Source of the DNA: Cololabis saira
Taxonomy: Eukaryota > Chordata > Actinopteri > Beloniformes > Belonidae
DNA: 64,000 nt
NCBI RefSeq assembly: GCF_033807715.1
Contig: NC_084596.1
Coordinates: 35,674,879-35,738,878 of the forward strand
Direction: 5' to 3'
The position numbers and the translations under genes are program-made. Numbering within the stretch: the stretch's first letter is position 1; each line of letters begins with the position of its first letter. This document shows, one piece after another, positions 59,285-64,000 of the stretch. The notes under the pieces are model-generated. The model was not told the DNA's origin. It saw only the letters and a program-made list of their open reading frames with translations, and ran no database searches.

Positions 59285-59830
59285 GTGACACAGTTTCCTG
59301 ACATCTTAACAGCAGCGGTGTCATTCAGAAACACACAGTAACTTTTGCCAGACTTTGACTGCAGCAGCGTGCGGTCCAGCCAGTGTTGGCTCCGTTCTCA
59401 CGCACGCTGGATCTGACATGTGCTGATTAATTTGTGTGTGTTTACGTCTGCATCAGGGGGCATTGAAGGGACAGAAAATACTGGAACAAAATTAGCCAAA
59501 AATGTGATCCTTGTCAGCTTTGTTACAGTCAATATCTGGCTGGTGTTTGCGGGTTATGCACATCCGTCAGATATTTGGCATCGTCCTTTGCACTTGTCTG
59601 CCAGAAGTGTACTGCAGCCTTTGTCAGGATTTTTTTCCCCCTCTTCAATCTTGTTGCCAAAACTACTAGCTATTAGTCTGCATGTCTTCTCTAGTCAGGA
59701 AGCTTTAATTGAATAGTTAAATTTACAGTATATGTAATAACCTTATCTTAGTCACTGATAGTTATAGATTTGCGAACAATTGTCCTTTACAAACCTTTAC
59801 AGTTAAGACCTTAATATGTTTCTTTTAATT

Positions 59831-59926
59831 TATATTTTTATCCCAGATTTTTTTTCCCACTTTATCACCCAGTCAGTCCGGGGCATTGCTCTCCCTCCAC
59901 CAGCCCTGAGGGCCCTGCACTGAGCT
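59831..59926 (+). repeat. Dispersed repeat, copy 2 (first copy near 7.85 kb)
   Basis: TTTTATCCCAGATTTTTTTT, TATCACCCAG, GGGGCATTGC and GAGGGCCCTGCACTGAGC match the copy at 7848-7966 in order and spacing. Confidence 0.75.
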
Positions 59927-59949
59927 CAAGTCTCCTCCTTACTTGTGGG

Positions 59950-60711
59950 CAGTACTCGTGTTGTAAAAAGAATCAGGGGGGATGGTGGATTTTATCATAT
60001 GGGGACAGATAATTTGTGCTGATTACAAATAATATAATATATTACAAATAATAGCACTGACCAAAACACCTGCAGAAATACTGCAGGAATGACATAGCAG
60101 CAGTTAAATGCAGCCTTCTGTAAGCTTTAAATATCCACTGGGCTTACATCAAATACATCAAAACACAACAATAAAAAACAGTTTTCTGAACTTATCAATA
60201 TGCCTCTGTCCTTCACAGGATAAGTAAAATGGATCACTGCAAAAACTCAAAATCTTAACAAGAATATTTGTCTTATTTCAAGTTAAAATGTCTCAATTTA
60301 GTAAAAAGAAATCTCATTACACTTAAAACAAGACTCATCACTGGAAAAAACAACAATTTTCACCTGTTTCAAGTAGATTTTCACTTGTAATAAGTAGAAA
60401 AATCTACCAGTGGAACAAGATTTTTTTTGCTTGTAATAAAAGATAAATATTGTCCCACTGGCAAATTTTCCTACTTATTTTAAGTGAAAATTTACTTGAA
60501 ACAGGTGAAAATTGTCAAATAAGTTATTTTTCTGGTGTTATTTTTCTGGTGATGACTCTAAATGTTGAAATAGCAGTAAAACCACATTCATTGATGAAAT
60601 TACATATGAGATGGAAAGGGGGGATGGCAGTTTTACAGGGGGGATGATTTTGACTGTTTTTATTTCAGGGGGGATGCCATCCCCCCTCATCCCCCCTCAA
60701 CTCCAGTACTG
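59950..60711. mobile_element. hAT-like element, imperfect 8-bp TSD CTTGTGGG/CTTGTGAG
   Basis: The ends CAGTACTCGTGTTG (59950) and CAACTCCAGTACTG (to 60711) are imperfect inverted repeats. The flanks CTTGTGGG (59942-59949) and CTTGTGAG (60712-60719) differ by one base. Subterminal GGGGGGATGG and CCATCCCCCC blocks are also inverted. There is no transposase. It carries a nested foldback MITE. Confidence 0.75.
60236..60545. mobile_element. Foldback MITE (CACTGCAAAAA type) nested in the hAT-like element
   Basis: The inner arms CACCTGTTTCAAGTAGATTT and AAATTTACTTGAAACAGGTG are near-perfect inverted repeats about 100 bp apart. Between them are further mirrored TACTTATTTTAAGTG and CACTTGTAATAAGTA motifs. 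Its left end CACTGCAAAAAC is a familiar teleost MITE end by memory. Confidence 0.75.
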
Positions 60712-61689
60712 CTTGTGAGGGCAGCTTAATATGTTTCTTAACTAAGTGCTGCTATTACGGCCAAACATCTGCACTTCGATCTCATCTATCTGAAGGACGT
60801 TAGTCTTTTTTTGGGTGTAACATTGTAAACCTAACCCATGCTGTCACATTTTCTGCTCTGATCTTGATGTGAACCTGCTGAGATGTCCACTCCTGTGAAG
60901 ACTTTTGTTTGGAAGTAGCATCATAACCCTTCCCTTATCGATATGTGGCAACACTTATATAATTTATAGGAGGCTTCACACTCAGATTTTTAAACGTCTG
61001 ATAAGTTCTCTTTAAGACTGACTGTATAACAGGAATCTAGACACGTTGGCTGCTGCATCGTGTTTGATGTATGCAGACAGATTGGTGTTTATGATATGTG
61101 CTGCGATGTAGAAAGCTCCAAAGTGAGTTGAAATAAGCACAAACATTTGCGACACCGATTTGCCACCCACCCAAAAGTGACAATTCCTTCCCTGTTCTTT
61201 CCATGCTGTGTCCTTCTGGCACGGTCATGACAAGCAGTGCAGGATGCATACAAACGAGGCTCCAGCCGCCACGCTTCTACCAGATTCTCTTCTTTCTCTG
61301 CATCTTTTCTCTGGTTCCTGTTTACTGTATACTGCTGAGGTTCGTTCTGGTTTTCACACAGAAGCCTCAGTGCGGTGGCTGATCAGAACCCCATCAGATG
61401 CTTTTATTTCTGTGAGTTGGGTTGTAGGTGTAGGATGCATTTCTGAGCCAGTTACAGATTTGCCGCTAGCTATTTTTAGTTGCGAGATCTTTTTACAACG
61501 GCTGTCTTTGAACCTTTTTCTTAATGCCCAATGATGGACTACTGTTTTGTACCTGTGATCAAAGTATCAGGGTTCTTTCATGTTGATCATCTTTTCTGAG
61601 GCACATCTGAATGCTCCAAAACCTGCAAACTGCCAAAACCTCTGCTTTTATGAGGGAGCTTACAGTCCCTCATGTTTACTAAATCAGAT

Positions 61690-61800
61690 GCATTAAATCA
61701 GCTGCACCTGACTGATACTTAGCCTCTTAATTCCTATAAATGCGGTACGAGGGTGCTTTGTTCTTCACACACTTCTCCAACAGTTTGGCTTAGTTTTTCT
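61690..61800. repeat. Possible dispersed-repeat fragment
   Basis: The block around CTTAATTCCTATAAATGCGG, GAGGGTGCTTTG, TTCACACACTTCTCC and GTTTGGCTTAGTTTTTCTTA resembles, from memory, part of a conserved fish repeat. No ends are visible. Confidence 0.3.
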
Positions 61801-64000
61801 TAAATAATTTAAGGTGCTGCATAAACTGTCATGTGCCGTCATTGTTAATCTGAGGCTGTAGTCATTTAATCTTCAGACCTGATAAGGAGGCTATTTTTCA
61901 TTATGTCCTGATATGTGAAACATTTGAATTGAAGGCAGGAATATTTTATTGCTCACATTACTTTAGTCGTGGTTTGAGTCTTTAACGAGTAGCAATTCAT
62001 TTCCAGTTCACTATATGCGTTTTTCTGCAGAAACAGATGTTCTGCATGCATGCCTAGAGTTTTGTGCTGCATTATTAACATAATATACTGAGCATTGCTA
62101 ACAGGCTAATCATCTTCATCCACATCACTGTGTAGGCACTAATATACTGGTATTAAAAACTGCATCCATCCGTGTTTGATCTGTTCACAGGCTTGTCAAT
62201 ATTCCTGAAGTTAATGGTGGCATTTCTCAACATTTATCCTTGCAGAAATCACAAAATGCTACCTTTTTGTCTCAAAGGGTTTGTCAATGAAATATAAACT
62301 AAAATTTCCACATATCTGACTTGTGCACAAAAAACTGCACAGTGAGGAAAAATAGTAAAACTGTTGACGGTGTGTCCTTGGAGTTTGTAAATTATCTCTT
62401 AATGGTGGAAGACCACGTCTTTTGGCCAGAAAATGTATCTTTTTGTTCCATCCACCCCAGCAGACACTAAACACTGCCACTTAAGATTCTGCAATGCAGA
62501 GATTTTATCATTTATATCCACCAAAATGTGTTTTAAAACTGCCAATAATCACAAGAATGAAATGATTAAAAGCCTCTCCCACGTTTTTGTGGTTTGTAAA
62601 TAACAATTTACTGCTTATTTTAAAGACGGAAACATAATAAATTATCCTTAAAATTCCATCTTCTCTGCTAAGCTGCTCAAAATCCAGACTTTTTGTGGAA
62701 ACTGTTTTTTGTATAGGCATTGCACAAAAAAGCTTTCATTAAAAGGGAACAGGTGGGATGAATGCAATTTAGAGCATCTATTTGAGTGTCTGAAGTGCCA
62801 TCCGACTCAAAACTCAGTATAGCACAACCATTTGTTGTTGTAAGAGTCTGAAAGATGTGTGTTCTGTGAATGACTGATTTCAGGCTACTGGGCAATCACA
62901 GATCCATATAAGAGTAGACTGAACCCGCCCCCCGTCTTCATATCCATGTAACTACACATCAAGCAGCATCCACAGCTCTTCAGGCTGGGAACCACAAAGC
63001 TGTAAAACACATTTTAAAGGGGCATGTCCCTCAGTCAAGTGTCTGCCTCCACCTCCTAAAACTGTTTGGCTCAAAGGCATAAAACCATCTCTGCCCTGTT
63101 TTAACCCGTCACAGAAATGTCGTACAAACCTCAGAACATTAACAGCTTTGAAAGAATTGCAAACGACCTTTCATAGCCTGATTGATTGAAGAAATTAATC
63201 TGATTAATTGAAGAAATCCAACACAAATTTAACAGAAAAGCAGTGTATTTGATCATCTAATCAGTATTTTATAATAATGTGACTAAATCCATGTATTTGA
63301 TCATGACACTTACAATCCCGGACATTTTATTCTGTGAAACGGGACAAATGTATCAATTGTGAATTCCAGCGCTTCAACTTAAATTATGGTTTTGTTTGGA
63401 TTACATTACCCTGGAGTAAATACTCAAAATACTACAGATAAAAGGAGAACCAAACATATTTGTCCTGACTTTCTGACTGAACTTCAGTTTTAGAAGACTT
63501 TTTCTTTTTCTGTCTGGTTTTCAAAAATGTTTCCCACACAGTAATGCTCATGTCATCAGCCGTCACTCTTCTTGACAGTGAAGTGTTTTTTGTCTTTAAC
63601 GAGACCCTTTTCTGGGTAAAATCTGAAGTGCATCAGTTGTCTGCTCAGCCTTTCTGTCTCGTGCTTCTGTTGGCTTTTGAAGATTGGAGAAATTGCACAG
63701 TAGGGAACGGATATGATTGTCAAAGGAATAATCAGGGGCTCGGAAACAGCTGTAAGATGCCAGCACATGTTTGCTTTTATACCTCTCAGCTTCTTGAAGT
63801 CTTTTGCTTCGTTTCTCATTCAGGCAGCTCGTGTGACCAAAGAGAAGCCACTCAAAAACAAAAAAATCACCACATGACCTGCAAAAGGGAAACTCAAAGT
63901 AAAACATTGAGCCTTGATCAATAGATGAGGATTCACGCTTGAATGTATGTCCTCGGTGCAAAGTATTGCCCCAATGATGAGTATTAAACATGTCCATAAG

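Larger units (their letters stand above)
59285..64000 (+). other. CARMIL3 intron 8 (continues past window)
   Basis: After the donor at 59285 I find no further CARMIL exon: the expected block encoding a YNQWFTKL-like motif of the first LRR is not in the last 4.7 kb on either strand. Apart from the repeats at 59.83-60.72 kb, and a possible repeat scrap near 61690-61800, the sequence looks unique and AT-rich. Confidence 0.7.

Overview
This is vertebrate nuclear DNA, most likely from a percomorph-type teleost fish. It has introns with GT/AG borders, abundant CA/TG/GA microsatellites and a dense teleost-style mix of DNA transposons (hAT, Harbinger-like, Tc1/mariner-pogo, TTAA-target elements) and decayed LINEs (L2/CR1-like and RTE). 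There are no operons, bacterial genes, tRNAs, rRNAs or CRISPR arrays.

The one host gene I can support runs left to right from about 26.3 kb to beyond the right edge. Eight coding exons (26303-26360, 28930-29024, 51736-51786, 53373-53432, 53511-53632, 57788-57882, 58265-58335, 59211-59284) join in phase. They give the first 208 residues of a CARMIL family protein (capping-protein regulator and myosin-I linker): the atypical N-terminal PH domain, a linker, and the start of the segment leading into the leucine-rich repeats. The linker and the exon 7-8 sequence look most like CARMIL3 (LRRC16B). A CpG-rich, TATA-less promoter and 5' UTR lie just upstream. Intron 2 is 22.7 kb. The LRR exons must lie beyond 64000.

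The left 26 kb is intergenic and largely built of transposons: a Tc1/mariner-type element (0.65-1.45 kb), a decayed L2-like LINE (1.9-4.3 kb), a Harbinger-like element carrying an expanded minisatellite (5.4-6.2 kb), a pogo-like element beside a long CA repeat (10.1-10.7 kb), a second LINE (10.9-11.9 kb), a 260-bp ACGC/CA repeat (12.2 kb), a mariner MITE (16.2 kb), and an RTE LINE (18.9-21.9 kb). The RTE LINE is broken by a dispersed repeat that is itself broken by a hAT MITE. A second copy of that MITE lies inverted 1 kb away.

The introns also hold transposons. A TTAA-target element sits inside another TTAA-target element (37.35-38.69 kb); the inner one folds back on itself and carries a short ORF in its loop. 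Several hAT elements keep perfect 8-bp target duplications, and one makes up most of intron 7. These mobile elements are fossils: every transposase or reverse transcriptase I can read is broken. I found no undescribed multi-gene system. The most unusual structures are the nested foldback TTAA element, the inverted hAT twins with a 41-bp internal tandem array, and the Harbinger-like minisatellite. Family names for elements are recognised by eye from motifs and ends, without any database search.
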